Shown here: positions 1 through 8,801 of the stretch, piece by piece
Layout of the letters: each line of letters opens with the position of its first letter
Position numbering within the stretch: position 1 is the first letter of the stretch
NCBI RefSeq assembly: GCF_943181405.1
Contig: NZ_CALPBY010000001.1
Span: forward strand, 992,001-1,056,000
Direction of reading: 5' to 3'
From: Cellulosimicrobium sp. Marseille-Q4280
GTDB lineage: Bacteria; Actinomycetota; Actinomycetes; Actinomycetales; Cellulomonadaceae
DNA length: 64,000 nucleotides
The notes under the pieces: model-generated
What the model saw: the letters and a program-made list of their open reading frames with translations, nothing else
Told to the model about the DNA's origin: nothing
Databases searched by the model: none
Program-made: the position numbers and the translations under genes

Positions 1-428
1 CCTGGTACGCCGACTCGATCGACGTGTGGCAGCGCAGCCCCTGGGTCGGGATGGGCCTGCGGTGGTGGACTGCGGGCGTCACCGAGTTCGTCTTCCAGCC
101 GCCCAACGTGGAGCTCGAGGTGCTCACCTCGGCGGGGATCGTCGGGCTGGTCGGGTTCCTCGTGCTCTTCGTCGGCGGCATGGTCGTGCTCTGGCGCATC
201 AACCCGCGGTTCGGGACGCTCGCCTTCTCCATGCTCATGATGCGCTTCGTCCAGGGGCAGTTCGACCTGTTCTGGGTGTCGGTCCAGGTGACCGTGCCCT
301 TCGTGATCGTCGGGGTGTGCCTCGGCGCCGAGTCCTATGCCGAGTCCCGGCAGCGCGCCCGGGACGCGACCGGCCGCGACCTACCGCTCGAGGAGCTGCG
401 ATCCGTGCAGGAGATGACCGCCCGATGA
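1..428 (+). CDS. O-antigen ligase/polymerase-like membrane protein, 3' end only
   Basis: The window opens inside this gene; the frame is open from base 3, so about 141 C-terminal residues are visible. They contain the signature NVELEVLTSAGIVGL and then several hydrophobic segments, the pattern of the C-terminal part of Wzy/WaaL-type O-antigen polymerases (Wzy_C family). Such proteins polymerise or ligate lipid-linked sugar repeat units at the outer face of the membrane. The tail after the last membrane segment is short and charged. The stop overlaps the next start as ATGA, and three glycosyltransferases follow in the same operon, which fits exopolysaccharide or teichuronic-type polymer assembly. 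The true start and full membrane topology lie outside the window. Confidence 0.75.
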   Translation, partial: WYADSIDVWQRSPWVGMGLRWWTAGVTEFVFQPPNVELEVLTSAGIVGLVGFLVLFVGGMVVLWRINPRFGTLAFSMLMMRFVQGQFDLFWVSVQVTVPFVIVGVCLGAESYAESRQRARDATGRDLPLEELRSVQEMTAR

Positions 429-1540
429 GGATCGTGCAGATCGCGCCCGAGATCGCGCCGGGCAGCGGGGTCGGCGGCGTCGCGCACCACCTCGAGGAGT
501 CGTTCGTCCGCGCCGGCGTGACCACCGAGCGGTTCACGATGGCGGAGGCGCACGGGACGTGGCTGCCCGAGCCCGGCGAGGGACTGCGCGGCCGGCTCTC
601 CCTCCTCGCGCGCGTCGTGTGGTTCTCGACCGTCGGGACCGCTCTGGCGCGGCGGTTCCTCGCGACCCGGCCCGACGCGGTCTCGATCTGCCACAACGAC
701 GTCCTCGCGGGCGATGTCTACGTCAACCACGGGATCCTGCGCGTCGCGATGCGCGCCCGGGGCGGGTACGCGTGGCGCATGGCCCGCAACCCGCTGCACC
801 TCTTCACGGCGGCGCGCGACGCCGTGCGGTACCGGGGGCGGACGCACCGGGTGGTCGTCAACCTCACGCGGTCCGAACGGGAGGCGCTGCGCGGCACCTA
901 TCCCGGCCTCCGGGTCCCCGCGGTCGTCATCGGCAACGGCGTCGACGTCGCGCGCTTCGCTCCCCCGTCCGCGGCCGAGCGCGTCGCCGCCCGGTCCGCC
1001 GCCGGGGTGCCCGACGACGCGACGCACGTCGTGTTCGTCGGCCACGAGTTCGACCGCAAGGGGCTCGGGCTGCTCCTCGACGCCGCGGCGACCGTCCCCG
1101 GCGTGCACGTGAGCGTCGTCGGGGGCACCCCGGACATGCTGGCCGGCGTCCGTGCCCACGTCGAGCGCCTCGGGACGTCCGACCGCGTCCACCTCGCGGG
1201 TCGCGTGCCGGACCCCCTGCCCTGGCTGCACACCGCGGACGCACTCGCGCTGCCGAGCGCCTACGAGGCGAACGCGCTCGTCGTGCTCGAGGCGCTCGCG
1301 TGCGGCGTGCCCGTCGTCGCCACCCCGGTCGGGTACGCCCCCGACGTCGTCGAGGACGGGCGGAACGGGTGGCTCGTCGACCGCTCGGCCGCAGGAGTCC
1401 GACGCGGTCTCCTCGCCCTCGTCGCGCTCGACGACACCGGTCGCGACGAGGTCTCCCGGCACGCTCGGCAGAGCGCCGAGCGGCACGACTGGGACGCGGT
1501 CGCCCGCCGGTACGTCGCGCTCGCGAAGGAGCTGTCGTGA
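425..1540 (+). CDS. GT-B glycosyltransferase (family 4-like)
   Basis: A 371-residue retaining glycosyltransferase. The N-terminus has the glycine-rich acceptor-side loop GSGVGGVAHHLEESF. The C-terminal nucleotide-sugar domain carries GHEFDRKGLGLLLDA and the E-x7-E motif in YEANALVVLEALACGVPVV, typical of GT4 enzymes. The ATG at 425 overlaps the upstream stop (ATGA), so translation is probably coupled. No membrane segment or signal peptide is seen, so it should act on the cytoplasmic face on a lipid-linked oligosaccharide. The sugar donor and linkage cannot be read from sequence. The family call is secure; the role in exopolysaccharide synthesis is inferred from the polymerase-like gene before it and the chain-length regulator on the other strand. 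Confidence 0.85.
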   Translation: MRIVQIAPEIAPGSGVGGVAHHLEESFVRAGVTTERFTMAEAHGTWLPEPGEGLRGRLSLLARVVWFSTVGTALARRFLATRPDAVSICHNDVLAGDVYVNHGILRVAMRARGGYAWRMARNPLHLFTAARDAVRYRGRTHRVVVNLTRSEREALRGTYPGLRVPAVVIGNGVDVARFAPPSAAERVAARSAAGVPDDATHVVFVGHEFDRKGLGLLLDAAATVPGVHVSVVGGTPDMLAGVRAHVERLGTSDRVHLAGRVPDPLPWLHTADALALPSAYEANALVVLEALACGVPVVATPVGYAPDVVEDGRNGWLVDRSAAGVRRGLLALVALDDTGRDEVSRHARQSAERHDWDAVARRYVALAKELS

Positions 1541-2568
1541 GGATCCTGCACGCGGTCCGCTCCGACGGTTTCGCCGGCGTCGAGCGGCACGTGGCCCGCC
1601 TCGCGCGCGCCCAGTCCGCCGCCGGGCACGCCGTCGCCGTCCTCGGCGGGGACCCGCCCGGGATGCGCGCGACGGTGGGCGACCCGTCCGTGCCGCTGCG
1701 CCCGGCCGCGACGACCGGTGACGTCCTGGCGCTCCTGCGGCGCCACGGCCCCGCGGCGGACGTGGTCCACGTCCACATGACGGCGGCCGAGGTCGCGGCA
1801 GCGGTCGCGGACGTCACGACGCGCGGGTTCCCGCCCGTCGTGACGACCCGCCACTTCGCGCGACGCCGCGGGAGCGGTGCCCGCGGCGCGGCCGTCGCCG
1901 CCGTCGCCGCGTCGGCCGTCCGTGCGCAGGTCGCGATCAGCCGCTACGTCGCCGAGCACGTGGACGGACCGAGCACCGTGGTCCTCCCGGGCGTCGACCC
2001 CCGGCCCGACGGCCCCGCGGCCCGGGAGCGCGAGCGCGTCGTCCTCGTCGTGCAACGGCTCGAGCGGGAGAAGCGCACGGACCTCGCGCTCGACGCGTTC
2101 GCCGCGTCGGGGCTCGCCGAGCAGGGCTGGAGCCTCGAGGTCGCGGGCGACGGCGCGCTGCGGGGGGAGCTGGCGGCGCAGGCAGACCGGCTCGGGATCT
2201 CGGCGCGGACGCGGTTCCTCGGTGCCCGCGACGACGTCGAGGCTCTCATGGCCCGTGCCGCGGTCCTCGTCGCGCCCTGTCCGGTGGAGGGACTCGGGCT
2301 CAGCGTCCTCGAGGCCATGGCGAGCGGCCTCCCCGTCGTCGCGGCGGCGGCGGGCGGGCACCTCGAGACCCTCGCCGGCGTGGACCCTCTCGCGCTCTAC
2401 GCGCCGTCGGACGCCCGGGCAGCGGGGCGCAGCCTCGCGGTGCTCGCGGGCGACCCGGACCGGCGCGACGCCGCCGCAGCGGTGGCCCTGGCGGTCCAGC
2501 GCGAGCACTACACGCCCGCCGCGCAGGTCGCCGGGACGCAGGCCGTCTACGAGCAGGTGCTCGCGTGA
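1537..2568 (+). CDS. GT-B glycosyltransferase (family 4-like)
   Basis: A 343-residue glycosyltransferase starting at a GTG that overlaps the previous stop (GTGA). It begins RILHAVRSDGFAGVERHVARL, a typical GT4 N-terminus. Near residues 170-190 it has LVVQRLEREKRTDLALDAF, and the C-terminal half has EGLGLSVLEAMASGLPVV with the E-x7-E catalytic/donor motif. Short for the family but complete at both ends. It sits third in the rightward exopolysaccharide operon and ends in another GTGA overlap. A cytoplasmic sugar transferase adding one residue of the repeat unit is the natural reading. Specificity is unknown. Confidence 0.83.
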   Translation: MRILHAVRSDGFAGVERHVARLARAQSAAGHAVAVLGGDPPGMRATVGDPSVPLRPAATTGDVLALLRRHGPAADVVHVHMTAAEVAAAVADVTTRGFPPVVTTRHFARRRGSGARGAAVAAVAASAVRAQVAISRYVAEHVDGPSTVVLPGVDPRPDGPAARERERVVLVVQRLEREKRTDLALDAFAASGLAEQGWSLEVAGDGALRGELAAQADRLGISARTRFLGARDDVEALMARAAVLVAPCPVEGLGLSVLEAMASGLPVVAAAAGGHLETLAGVDPLALYAPSDARAAGRSLAVLAGDPDRRDAAAAVALAVQREHYTPAAQVAGTQAVYEQVLA

Positions 2569-3722
2569 GCGGCGGACCCTCCCTCGTGGTGCTCTCCCTC
2601 GAGGGCTGGGACGACGTCTGGCGACGCAACCAGTACCTCGTCGCGGAGCTCTGCCGTGCAGACCCGACGCTGCGCGTGCTGTTCGTCGAGCCGGCGGCCG
2701 ACCCTCTGCACCAGGTCAGCCGCCGAGCCCTCCCCCGGCTCGGCCGCGGCCTCCGTCCGGCTCCGCCGGTGGACGGCGTCCGGCCGGGCCAGCTGCTCCT
2801 GCACCAGCCGACCAAGTGGCTCCCACGACGCGTCGACCCGCGTGCCGACCTCCGGCTCGCCCGGGGCGTCGTGCGCACGGTCGCGCGCGCAGGACTGCGC
2901 CGACCGGTGCTGTGGGTCAACGACCCGTCCGGTGCGTCCGTCGTGCGCCGCACGGGGTGGCCGGCCCTCTACGACGTGACCGACGACTGGCTCTCCGCCG
3001 ACCGCACCCCGGCCGAGCACGACCGCCTGGTCGCCGACGAGCGCACGCTGCTCGACCGCTGTGCGGAGGTGACGGTGTGCTCCGCGGACCTCGTTCGGCG
3101 CAAGGGTGCGGAGCGCCCGGTGACGCTCGTGACGAACGGCGTCGACCTCGAGCGGTACCGCGCAGCGCACGCTCGCCCTGCCGACCTGCCGGACGGTCCT
3201 GTCGCGGTGTACGTCGGGACGGTCCATCCGGACCGGTTCGACGTGCCCCTCCTCGCCGCCACGACGCGGGCGCTGCGCGGTCGGGCCCGTGTCGTCCTCG
3301 TGGGGCCGGTCGTGGACGTCCCGCGCGACGGCCTCGAGGCGCTCGAGGGCGAGGGCGTCGCGCTCCTGGGGCCACGGCCCTGGTCGACCGTCCCCGCCTA
3401 CCTGCGCCATGCCGACGTGCTGCTCGTGCCGCACGTCGTGGACGACTTCACGGAGAGCCTCGACCCGATCAAGCTCTACGAGTACCGCGCGGTCGGCCGT
3501 CCCGTCGTCACGACCCCTGTCGCCGGGTTCCGTGACGAGCAGGGGGTCCACGTCGCCGATCGGGCACGCTTCCCGGACGCGGTGGTCGACGCGCTCGGGT
3601 CGGCGAGCCTCCCGGTGGCCGGTCCGCTCGGCGGCGAGCCTCCCTCCGTGCCGACGTGGCGGGGTCAGGCGGTGCTCATGCGTGCGGCCGTCGACCGGAC
3701 ACGTCGTTCCAGACCTGTGTGA
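2565..3722 (+). CDS. Glycosyltransferase, GT-B fold
   Basis: A 385-residue protein with a GTG start coupled to the upstream stop. The N-terminus (LVVLSLEGWDDVWRRNQYLV) and the C-terminal stretch ESLDPIKLYEYRAVGRPVV are characteristic of the GT4-like group annotated as teichuronic/exopolysaccharide biosynthesis transferases (TuaH-like). The middle reads WPALYDVTDDWL, another hallmark of that group. The usual E-x7-E is replaced by the SLDPIKLYEY form. It is the last gene of the rightward operon, and its final 47 bases overlap the 3' end of the opposing glycosyltransferase gene, which is unusual. No signal peptide is seen. The donor sugar is unknown. Confidence 0.8.
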   Translation: MSGGPSLVVLSLEGWDDVWRRNQYLVAELCRADPTLRVLFVEPAADPLHQVSRRALPRLGRGLRPAPPVDGVRPGQLLLHQPTKWLPRRVDPRADLRLARGVVRTVARAGLRRPVLWVNDPSGASVVRRTGWPALYDVTDDWLSADRTPAEHDRLVADERTLLDRCAEVTVCSADLVRRKGAERPVTLVTNGVDLERYRAAHARPADLPDGPVAVYVGTVHPDRFDVPLLAATTRALRGRARVVLVGPVVDVPRDGLEALEGEGVALLGPRPWSTVPAYLRHADVLLVPHVVDDFTESLDPIKLYEYRAVGRPVVTTPVAGFRDEQGVHVADRARFPDAVVDALGSASLPVAGPLGGEPPSVPTWRGQAVLMRAAVDRTRRSRPV

Positions 3723-4872
3723 GCACCTCGGCGGTGCGCGCCGCCGGGAACCTGCGGAGGGCGGACGTCCGGGCCCGCTCGGCGCGCTCGCGCGCCGCCT
3801 CGGGATCCGTGAGGACCTCCCGGAGCGCCGCAGCCAGCGCCGGCACGTCGCCGGGCGGGACGAGGAGGCCGAGCTGCTCCGGGTCCTGCACGTCGTCGAG
3901 AAGGATCTCCTCGACGCCACCGGCGCGGGTCGCCACGACGGGCACCCCGCGCACCATGGCCTCGACGACGACCTGGCCGAAGGGCTCGGGCACCGGCGAG
4001 GCGTGCACGCAGACGGTGGCACGGTCGAGCTCGGCGCGCGTGTCCGGGACGAAACCGACCAGCTCGACCCGGTCCTCGAGGCCCAGCGCCCTCACCTCGT
4101 CCCGCACCTGGGCGGCATAGCTCTCCGCGCCGAACGCCGGCTCGCCGACCAGCCGCAGCCGGACCCCCGCCACGTCGTCGACGAGCGCACGCAGCGCACG
4201 GACGGTCTCGAGCTGCCCCTTGGTCGCGCTCAGGCGGCCGACGAGGACGACGACCGGTCCGGCACCGGGCTGCGGCTCGCCCGACGTCCCGAGGGCCGCG
4301 GCCTGGTCGGGTGCGAACCCGGGGTAGGCGACGGCCGTGGGGACCGGCAGGGTCGCGGCGGTCGCGCGCGAGTTCACGACGACGGCCGAAGGGACGCGGG
4401 ACAGGCCCCTGACGAGGTGGACCAGCGGGCTGGGCAGGTAGTCCGTGGCGATGCGGTCGTGGACGTGCCAGACGAGCGGGCGACGCGCCGCCCGGGCGGG
4501 CACGAGCGCGAGCAGGTCCGCCTTGAGCGACGTCGAGTGCACGACGTCGGGACGGAGCGCGCGGACCCGTCGTGCCAGGTGCCACAGGAACGGGACGGTC
4601 CGCAGCGCGGCGACCACGGTCCAGGGCGAGAGGCGAGCGGCGCGGGCGCGGTCGGCGCCCACCACGGAACCGCTCAGCGGGACGATCTCCACCTGCACAC
4701 CGACCTCCTCGAGCCGACCGCGCAGCTCGCCGTCGGCGAAGAGGAGCGCGCGGACCTCGACGTCGTCCCCGAGCGCCTCGCACGCACGGACCAGGGCGAG
4801 CTCCGCACCGCCGAGCTCGGCCGTGTGGTCCAGGACGAGGACCCGCAGCGGGCGGTCGTGCGCCGCGCTCAC
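3676..4872 (-). CDS. GT-B glycosyltransferase (family 4-like)
   Basis: A 398-residue glycosyltransferase. I place the start at the GTG at 4872 because it overlaps the upstream stop as GTGA and gives the clean N-terminus SAAHDRPLRVLVLDHTAELGG; an ATG 28 codons upstream would run into the neighbouring gene. Motifs: the glycine-rich LGGAELALVRACEALGDD at the N-terminus, VVVLVGRLSATKGQLETVRAL mid-way, and SPVPEPFGQVVVEAMVRGVPVV with E-x7-E in the C-terminal domain. It is the last gene of the leftward operon and overlaps the opposing glycosyltransferase gene tail to tail. A cytoplasmic exopolysaccharide sugar transferase is inferred; the linkage is not known. Confidence 0.85.
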   Translation of the reverse strand: MSAAHDRPLRVLVLDHTAELGGAELALVRACEALGDDVEVRALLFADGELRGRLEEVGVQVEIVPLSGSVVGADRARAARLSPWTVVAALRTVPFLWHLARRVRALRPDVVHSTSLKADLLALVPARAARRPLVWHVHDRIATDYLPSPLVHLVRGLSRVPSAVVVNSRATAATLPVPTAVAYPGFAPDQAAALGTSGEPQPGAGPVVVLVGRLSATKGQLETVRALRALVDDVAGVRLRLVGEPAFGAESYAAQVRDEVRALGLEDRVELVGFVPDTRAELDRATVCVHASPVPEPFGQVVVEAMVRGVPVVATRAGGVEEILLDDVQDPEQLGLLVPPGDVPALAAALREVLTDPEAARERAERARTSALRRFPAARTAEVLTQVWNDVSGRRPHA

Positions 4873-6761
4873 CACCGGAAGGGCCGCTTGCGCACGACCT
4901 TCTGGGTCTCGCCCTCCTCGGTCTCCTCGGGCATCGCCGGCTCGACCTTGCTCCACGTCGGGGCGAGGACGGTGCGGCGCCCGGCCGCCGGGCCGCGGGC
5001 GGCGCCGCTCATCGAGGGCTCCGCCCGCCCCGCCCTGGTGGCGTGCTCGACGGGGACCGACGCGGCGACCACGCTCGCCCGCCGTGTCGCGCTCTCGGCC
5101 GGGTCCGCCGGCTCTACCGGGCGATGCTCCGAGCCCTGCTCGGCGATCGAGGACGGGTCGGGCGCTGCCCGCTCCTCGGCACCCTGGTCGCCGTTCACCG
5201 CGCGCGAGACGTCCTCGTCGGAGGCGACCGGGCCGCCCGCGCCCGAGTGCGCGCCAGGTCCTACGGAGCCGTGGTCCTCGACCGCCTCGGCCGTCGGGTC
5301 ACCGTACGTGGAGGCGTAGAGCATGCGGCGGTCGCCCTTGACCCCCGTGATGGCGATCCCCAGCAGCGGGACGTTGCTCGCCCGCAGGCGGTCCGTCGCC
5401 TCGACCAGCACGGCGCGGTCCGTCCGTCCGGCGGCGGCGATGAGGACGACACCGTTCGAGTAGCCACCGAGGATCGTCGCGTCGGCGGCCGCGAGGACGG
5501 GCGGCGAGTCGATGACCACCACCTCGGCGTGCTCGCGCAGGCTCTCGACCAGCTGCCGTGCTCGTGCGGTCGCGAGGAAGTCCGCGGGGTCCATCTCCTC
5601 CTCGGGAACCGGCATGACGCGCAGGTTCGGGACCGTCGTGGGACGCAACGTCTGCTCGTCGCCCTGCCACGACTCCGGGGGAGGGAGCATCCGGTCGAGC
5701 TGGGGACGCCTCAGGTCCCCGGAGAGCGCGATCGTCCGCCGCCCGCTGAGCGCGAAGGACGCCGCGAGGTTGGCGGTGATGAAGGAGCGCGGGGCCGACG
5801 GGTCGGCAGCCGTGACCACGACGACGGCGTGCTTCATGCCGGCCGTGGAGACCTGGATCGCGGTCCGCAGCTCGCGGATCGACTCGGTGAACGGCGTCGC
5901 GACCTTGCTCGCGACGGGGAGCGCGTGCGTGCTCCCGAACTCCTTCTCGGCAGGCCGCGTCGCGAAGAGCTCGGCGAGGACGGGCGTCTCGGTCAGCCGG
6001 GTCGACTCCGCCGCCGATCTCACCCGGACGTCGAGGCCGCGCCGCGCGAACGCGAGCCCGATCCCGGCGACGAGGCCGACGAGGACCGCGAGCGCGAGGA
6101 CCGTCGCACGGGAGAGACCGAGCGCCTCAGCGCCGGAGGCTGGCGAGACGACCTCCCCGGGCACCGCGATGCCGCGCAGCGAGTTGCTCTGGATCGTCAG
6201 TGCCGAGTAGTCGTTGACGATGATGTCCTGCTCCGCGAGCGCGAGCGGGTCGCCCTCGTCGAGGCCGAGACGCAGGCGGACGTCCTTGAGCTGCTCGGCG
6301 AGCGCTTCGCGCCGAGCCTGGAACTCCTCGACCTGCGCGGCCTGGATCGTCACGAGCTGTGCCGCGTACGCCTCGGCGAAGGCGTTCGCGACCTCGACGG
6401 ACCACGCCTCGTCGGGCGTGGTGGCGGCGATGTCGACGACTCTCGTCTCGCCGTCGACCTCCGCCGTCACCAGGGCGGCCAGCTCCGGGGCGCTCGACGT
6501 CGGCTCGCCGAGGGCGGTCGCCGCCGCCTCGGCGACCTCGGGCGAGGTCACGTCGTCGGGATCGGTCGCGACGGTGACCTCGACGAGCTCCTCGCCACCC
6601 TGCGCGCTCTGCACGCCGTACAGCTGCACGGTCGCACTGGCGCGGTACAGGGTGTCCTGACGATCGAGGTAGAACAGCGCGCCGGCGACCACGACGAGGA
6701 CCGCGGCGAGGACGTAGTACTTGCCGGCCCAGACGGTGTGGACGAACTCCCGGATCGTCAT
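4869..6761 (-). CDS. Wzz chain-length regulator fused to a BY-kinase-like domain with degenerate Walker A
   Basis: A 630-residue protein of the polysaccharide co-polymerase/bacterial tyrosine kinase type. It has a short cytoplasmic N-terminus, membrane helix 1 at about 14-32, a periplasmic-type Wzz domain rich in alpha helix, and membrane helix 2 at about 215-240 (LALAVLVGLVAGIGLAFARR). An ATPase-like domain follows at about 285-485. Walker B is clear (VVVIDSPPVL, about 414-423) and Walker A' survives in part (ALSGDLRRPQ, about 345-354). The Walker A position reads TAADPSAPRSF (317-327), with no GKS/T lysine. The 140-residue tail is acidic and Pro/Ala-rich with no tyrosine cluster. The Wzz role in chain length is well supported; kinase activity is doubtful. 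It starts at ATG 6761 overlapping the upstream stop. Confidence 0.85.
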   Translation of the reverse strand: MTIREFVHTVWAGKYYVLAAVLVVVAGALFYLDRQDTLYRASATVQLYGVQSAQGGEELVEVTVATDPDDVTSPEVAEAAATALGEPTSSAPELAALVTAEVDGETRVVDIAATTPDEAWSVEVANAFAEAYAAQLVTIQAAQVEEFQARREALAEQLKDVRLRLGLDEGDPLALAEQDIIVNDYSALTIQSNSLRGIAVPGEVVSPASGAEALGLSRATVLALAVLVGLVAGIGLAFARRGLDVRVRSAAESTRLTETPVLAELFATRPAEKEFGSTHALPVASKVATPFTESIRELRTAIQVSTAGMKHAVVVVTAADPSAPRSFITANLAASFALSGRRTIALSGDLRRPQLDRMLPPPESWQGDEQTLRPTTVPNLRVMPVPEEEMDPADFLATARARQLVESLREHAEVVVIDSPPVLAAADATILGGYSNGVVLIAAAGRTDRAVLVEATDRLRASNVPLLGIAITGVKGDRRMLYASTYGDPTAEAVEDHGSVGPGAHSGAGGPVASDEDVSRAVNGDQGAEERAAPDPSSIAEQGSEHRPVEPADPAESATRRASVVAASVPVEHATRAGRAEPSMSGAARGPAAGRRTVLAPTWSKVEPAMPEETEEGETQKVVRKRPFRW

Positions 6762-7948
6762 CGGTCGCTCCTCCTCGTGCCTGGTCCGTCCGCGGTGCCG
6801 GCACCGCGCGTGCGAGGGTCGACGATCGCGCGGAGCCGCGTGACGAAACGGTCTCGGCCGAAGGTCGCCACGTGCGCCGTCACGGCGTCATCATCCCACG
6901 GGCGAGCCGCCGCGGTCTCGACGGCTGCCGCCACGAGGTCGGGGCGCGGGTCGTCGAAGAAGACTCCGTTCACCCCGTCGGCCACCGTGTCGAGGTAGCC
7001 GCCGTCACGCAGCACGACGCTCGGGCGGCCGAACGCGCCCGCCTCGAGCGGTGACAGCCCGTAGTCCTCGTACGACGCCGCGACGAGCGCGGACGCGTTC
7101 CGGTACGCCCAGCGAAGCGTCGCGTCGTCGACCCGGCCGAGCAGGTGGACGCGTCCGGCGGCGTCCCCGCGGCGCGAGGCGGAGCGGGCCGCGAGCGTCT
7201 CCAGCCGTGCGCGGTCCGGCCCGTCACCGACGACCACGAGCTCTCGACCGGTCGCCTGAGCCGCCTCGACGACGACGTCCACGTTCTTGTACGGCAGCAG
7301 CCTGGCGACGCACAGGAGGAAGCCGGGCTCGACCCCGGGCGCCGGGCTCTCCGGACCGGCGGGGAGCATCGCCGGTGGTGGCGGCAGGACCTCGGCCTCG
7401 ATGCCGTAGGCCTCGCGGACCGCGCGCTGCGTCACGGTGGAGTTCGCGAGGTAGACGTCTGCACGCCGCGCCGCCGCGGCGTCCCACCGGCGGAGCCGCG
7501 GCGTGAGGATCCCGAGCGCCGCGGCGGCCGCACGGCGCCGGGCACGGTGCGCGAGGGCTCCGTCCTGGGGGCCGAGATAGCGGTCGCGCTGGTAGAGCCA
7601 CCGCGCGGGGGCGTGGCAGTAGACGACCGTCCGCCCTGCCCCCCGGTAGCCGTGGGCCCAGCCGGTCGACGACGCGACGAGGACGTCCGCGTCGACGACG
7701 CGCTGGCGGTCGACCGCGCCGGCGAGCAGCGGCAGGGCGAGGCGGTGGTTGCGGCGGAGCAGACCGAGCCGGTCGATGCCCGAAGGCCGCAGGTCGACGT
7801 CGGCGAACTCCGGGAAGGTGCCGTCCGGGTCGTAGAGCGTCGTGTACATCGGCGAGCCCGGGAAGGCGTCGGCGAGCAGCAGCGCGACCCGTTCGGCGCC
7901 ACCACGCTGGGTCGCGTAGTCGTGCGCGAGGGCGACTCCCTCCGTCAT
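6758..7948 (-). CDS. GT-B glycosyltransferase (family 4-like)
   Basis: A 396-residue glycosyltransferase and the first gene of the leftward exopolysaccharide operon. The start is ATG 7948, with the Shine-Dalgarno sequence GGGGAGG a few bases upstream. The N-terminus ALAHDYATQRGGAERVALLL and the early motif PMYTTLYDPDGTFPEF are typical of GT4 enzymes of the mannosyl/rhamnosyl type. The C-terminal domain has FLLCVARLLPYKNVDVVVEA and YEDYGLSPLEAGAFGRPSVV with E-x7-E. No membrane segment is seen. The gene ends in an ATGA overlap with the wzz-like gene, so the two are probably translated together. Donor specificity is not predictable. Confidence 0.85.
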   Translation of the reverse strand: MTEGVALAHDYATQRGGAERVALLLADAFPGSPMYTTLYDPDGTFPEFADVDLRPSGIDRLGLLRRNHRLALPLLAGAVDRQRVVDADVLVASSTGWAHGYRGAGRTVVYCHAPARWLYQRDRYLGPQDGALAHRARRRAAAAALGILTPRLRRWDAAAARRADVYLANSTVTQRAVREAYGIEAEVLPPPPAMLPAGPESPAPGVEPGFLLCVARLLPYKNVDVVVEAAQATGRELVVVGDGPDRARLETLAARSASRRGDAAGRVHLLGRVDDATLRWAYRNASALVAASYEDYGLSPLEAGAFGRPSVVLRDGGYLDTVADGVNGVFFDDPRPDLVAAAVETAAARPWDDDAVTAHVATFGRDRFVTRLRAIVDPRTRGAGTADGPGTRRSDR

Positions 7949-8060
7949 GGCACCTCCCCGCGCTGGCCGTGCTCGGACCGACCCAGCCTAGGTCGGACCC
8001 ACGGGGACAAGGGGCGCGAACCGGGACATCACCCGGGTGAAACGGGCACGCGAGGAGCCG

Positions 8061-8663
8061 TCAGACCCTCGAGTGGAACTTTCCCTGCGCCGCGAGCAGA
8101 CCTTCCGTGAGGACCATCTCGACCGCGTCGGCGGCGTCGTCGAGCAGGAAGGGCAGCTCCTTCGCCTCCGAGCCGGAGAAGTTCTTCAGCACGTAGTCGG
8201 CGGTGTCCATGCGTCCCGGCGGGCGACCGACACCGCCGCGCACGCGCACGTAGTCCTTGGTGCCGAGGGCCTTGGTGATGTCGCGGAGGCCGTTGTGCCC
8301 GCCCTCGCCGCCGCCGATCTTCAGCTTGACGGCGCCGAACGGGATGTCGACCTCGTCGTGCACGACGAGCACGTGGTCCGGGTCGACGCCGTAGTACGAC
8401 GCCAGGCCGGACACGGGCCCGCCCGACACGTTCATGTACGTCGACGGCTTGGCGAGGACGACGCGCGGGCCGGGTCGGCCGCCGGGGAGCACGCCGATCC
8501 GGCCCTCGCCGACGGCGGCCTGCGCGCGCGGGTGCCGCGCGAGGCGGACGCCCGCCCGCCCCGCGAGCACGTCGAGGACCATGTGGCCCAGGTTGTGCCG
8601 GTTGGCCGCGTAGCGGTCCCCGGGGTTGCCGAGCCCGACGACGAGCCAAGGCTGGTCGGTCAT
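8061..8663 (-). CDS. pth: Peptidyl-tRNA hydrolase
   Basis: A 200-residue Pth that cleaves peptidyl-tRNA released from stalled ribosomes. The N-terminus [21 protein letters not shown] holds the conserved GLGNPG and the catalytic His in the RHN(L/V)G block; later motifs are [12 protein letters not shown] and [11 protein letters not shown], followed by [13 protein letters not shown]. The start ATG 8663 has a GAGG Shine-Dalgarno about 5 bases upstream; a longer frame to 8732 lacks family similarity. It follows rplY on the same strand, the usual actinobacterial order, with two hairpins between them that could limit read-through. Length is normal for the family. Confidence 0.95.
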   Translation of the reverse strand: MTDQPWLVVGLGNPGDRYAANRHNLGHMVLDVLAGRAGVRLARHPRAQAAVGEGRIGVLPGGRPGPRVVLAKPSTYMNVSGGPVSGLASYYGVDPDHVLVVHDEVDIPFGAVKLKIGGGEGGHNGLRDITKALGTKDYVRVRGGVGRPPGRMDTADYVLKNFSGSEAKELPFLLDDAADAVEMVLTEGLLAAQGKFHSRV

Positions 8664-8716
8664 GTCACCTCGTCCTTCGTGCAGGGTGGGCGGCGCGTCG
8701 TCCGCGGGCGCGCGAA

Positions 8717-8743
8717 CGCCCGGCACCGTCACGGTACCGGGCG
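8717..8743 (-). terminator. Hairpin between rplY and pth
   Basis: CGCCCGG-c-ACCGT-c-ACGGT-a-CCGGGCG is an almost perfect inverted repeat (12 pairs with one C/A mismatch and a tiny loop). It lies after rplY and about 55 bases before pth. There is no T tract, so it could be a GC-type terminator or partial attenuator, or an mRNA processing site. Confidence 0.45.
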
Positions 8744-8801
8744 TCCGTCGAGAGGTGCGGCGGCTGCCGCGCCGTCGAGTGCCGTCGAGGGCCGTCGAGG
8801 G

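Noticed and set aside
559-1536. Upstream extension of the glycosyltransferase at 1537 to 669 residues
   Set aside because: The extra residues are low-complexity Arg/Ala/Pro translation of the previous gene in another frame; GTG 1537 overlaps the upstream stop.
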